Assembly: GCA_041476585.1 (NCBI GenBank)
Contig: JBGOTT010000234.1
Location: 1-6,781, forward strand
From: JADGRQ01 sp041476585
GTDB lineage: Bacteria > Pseudomonadota > Gammaproteobacteria > Burkholderiales > SG8-39
Direction of reading: 5' to 3'
Length of the DNA stretch: 6,781 nucleotides
In this document: positions 6,515-6,781 of the stretch, in pieces
Layout of the letters: each line of letters begins with the position of its first letter
How positions within the stretch are numbered: position 1 is the stretch's first letter
The notes under the pieces: generated by a model
Told to the model about the DNA's origin: nothing
Seen by the model: only the letters and a program-made list of their open reading frames with translations
Databases searched by the model: none
Made by a program: the position numbers and the translations under genes

Positions 6515-6573
6515 CTTTCCCGTGCATTGTCCTTTCACGGGGGTAACCGGGGTTCAAAACCCCGTGGGGAAAG
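6515..6573. other. Foldable segment after nagZ with a T-arm-like hairpin
   Basis: CTTTCCC (6515-6521) can pair over 7 bp with GGGAAAG (6567-6573), enclosing smaller hairpins. The best of these is CGGGG (6548-6552), loop TTCAAAA (6553-6559), CCCCG (6560-6564): five perfect pairs and a seven-base loop identical in form to a tRNA T-arm (G53, TTCRA-type loop, C61). It is not a complete tRNA. The whole segment is only 59 nt, there is no room for both D and anticodon arms, two bases separate the T-arm from the outer stem, and no CCA follows. It starts 3 nt after the nagZ stop, where a transcription end is expected, but no T-run follows the stems. It may be a weak or factor-dependent terminator, a tRNA relic, or chance pairing in GC-rich DNA. 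Confidence 0.4.
6519..6541. repeat. Inverted repeat CCCGTG/CACGGG just after nagZ
   Basis: CCCGTG (6519-6524) and CACGGG (6536-6541) form a 6-bp stem with an 11-nt loop, 7 nt after the nagZ stop. CCCGTG occurs again at 6561-6566 and could pair with the same CACGGG, so the two foldings exclude each other and also compete with the neighbouring T-arm-like hairpin. A terminator hairpin for the operon is possible, but the following bases (GGTAACC) are not a T-run, so intrinsic termination is not supported in either direction. Confidence 0.35.
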
Positions 6574-6650
6574 TTCAATTTACACAACCGAGGAAATGTT
6601 GGCTGTCCTTGACACTCAAATAAAGAAGAAGACCACAAGATATTGAATCA
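6571..6650. other. AT-rich intergenic stretch between convergent genes
   Basis: By direct count 29 of these 80 bases are G or C (36%), against roughly two-thirds in the flanking genes. It forms the right part of the gap between the nagZ stop and the stop of the minus-strand CAP gene. The plus strand contains an A-rich run (AAATAAAGAAGAAGACCACAA, 6618-6638). No tRNA, credible promoter or intrinsic terminator is visible in it. Low G+C may simply mark non-coding sequence at a transcriptional end, or the joint of a past rearrangement. Confidence 0.6.
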
Positions 6651-6781
6651 GCGCGGTGCGCCGAACGCCTGCGTCCAGTACACGCCCATCTCGCTGCTGG
6701 GATCAACCGCGAAGGCGACGCCCATTTCGGTAAACGCCGGATTCATCAGGTTGGCGCAATGCGGCGGGCTTTTGATCCAGC
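6648..6781 (-). CDS. CAP/SCP-domain protein, C-terminal end only
   Basis: The last 43 codons and the stop of a minus-strand gene run in from the right edge. The visible end reads WIKSPPHCANLMNPAFTEMG, then a variable part with DPSSEMG, then VYWTQAFGAPR and TGA. This is the C-terminal half of a bacterial CAP domain (cysteine-rich secretory/antigen 5/PR-1 superfamily, CxxxA-type SCP-like proteins). The recognisable elements are the W-x-x-S-P-x-H segment, the N-L-M-N-P-x-F-T-E-M-G strand and the closing Y-W-T-Q-x-F-G. Bacterial members are usually secreted or periplasmic with no proven activity; the signal peptide, if any, lies beyond the window. The gene converges on nagZ, with 136 nt between the two stops, so it is not part of the plus-strand operon. 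Codon use is GC-rich like the other genes. It is too short to appear in a standard ORF list, but the family match is good. Confidence 0.88.
   Translation of the reverse strand, partial: WIKSPPHCANLMNPAFTEMGVAFAVDPSSEMGVYWTQAFGAPR

Noticed and set aside
5252..6538. Minus-strand open frame of 428 codons opposite nagZ
   Set aside because: nagZ on the plus strand has all GH3 catalytic motifs; the antisense frame has a shadow-like composition and no family resemblance.
6515..6573. Complete tRNA gene
   Set aside because: A T-arm-like hairpin and outer stem exist, but the segment is only 59 nt, has no anticodon and D arms, and no CCA or suitable discriminator position.
6519..6580. Classic intrinsic terminator for nagZ or the CAP gene
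   Set aside because: Hairpins are present but none is followed by a T-run in either direction, so only a weak or factor-dependent terminator could be argued.
6609..6614. Perfect TTGACA, possible sigma-70 -35 box on the plus strand
   Set aside because: No -10-like hexamer lies 16-18 nt downstream (the bases there read ACCACA), and it would point into the 3' end of the minus-strand CAP gene.
6596..6646. 16-codon ORF in the AT-rich gap, ATG to TGA, with a GAGG just before it and a KKK tail
   Set aside because: The GAGG is only 2 nt from the ATG, too close for a working ribosome-binding site; the ORF is very short and nothing supports expression.

Overview
The window is a compact chromosomal segment, about two-thirds G+C by eye. 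It carries nine plus-strand genes packed head to tail and, at the right edge, the end of one gene on the minus strand. The order lepA - lepB - DUF4845 gene - rnc - era - recO - pdxJ - acpS - nagZ, together with the protein sequences, points to a betaproteobacterium. I infer that from familiarity with this gene order and cannot name a genus.

Layout: positions 1-914 hold the C-terminal half of the translation GTPase LepA (EF4). lepB (signal peptidase I, 911-1699) follows, overlapping it by 4 nt. Next are a small membrane-anchored DUF4845 protein (1716-2078), RNase III (2093-2764), the ribosome-assembly GTPase Era (2761-3642), the recombination mediator RecO (3639-4358), pyridoxine 5'-phosphate synthase PdxJ (4363-5115), holo-ACP synthase AcpS (5112-5495) and beta-N-acetylglucosaminidase NagZ (5492-6511). 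Five of the eight junctions are 4-nt ATGA or GTGA overlaps and the other three gaps are 4, 14 and 16 nt. The array therefore looks like one transcription unit with extensive translational coupling. Its promoter, if there is a single one, lies left of the window.

The genes share housekeeping themes. LepA, RNase III and Era act on ribosome function and maturation. LepB and the DUF4845 protein belong to the inner membrane. RecO serves DNA repair. PdxJ, AcpS and NagZ serve cofactor synthesis, fatty-acid carrier activation and peptidoglycan recycling.

After nagZ there is a 136-nt non-coding gap (6512-6647). Its left half is GC-rich and can fold into competing hairpins, one of which looks exactly like a tRNA T-arm. 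Its right half is strikingly AT-rich. Beyond it, on the minus strand, are the last 43 codons of a CAP/SCP-domain protein converging on nagZ.

I found no mobile element, CRISPR array, complete tRNA, toxin-antitoxin pair or defence system. The observations most worth checking are the non-consensus G-motifs of Era, the structured gap and the pilin-like DUF4845 protein. Overall this is an ordinary conserved housekeeping region.
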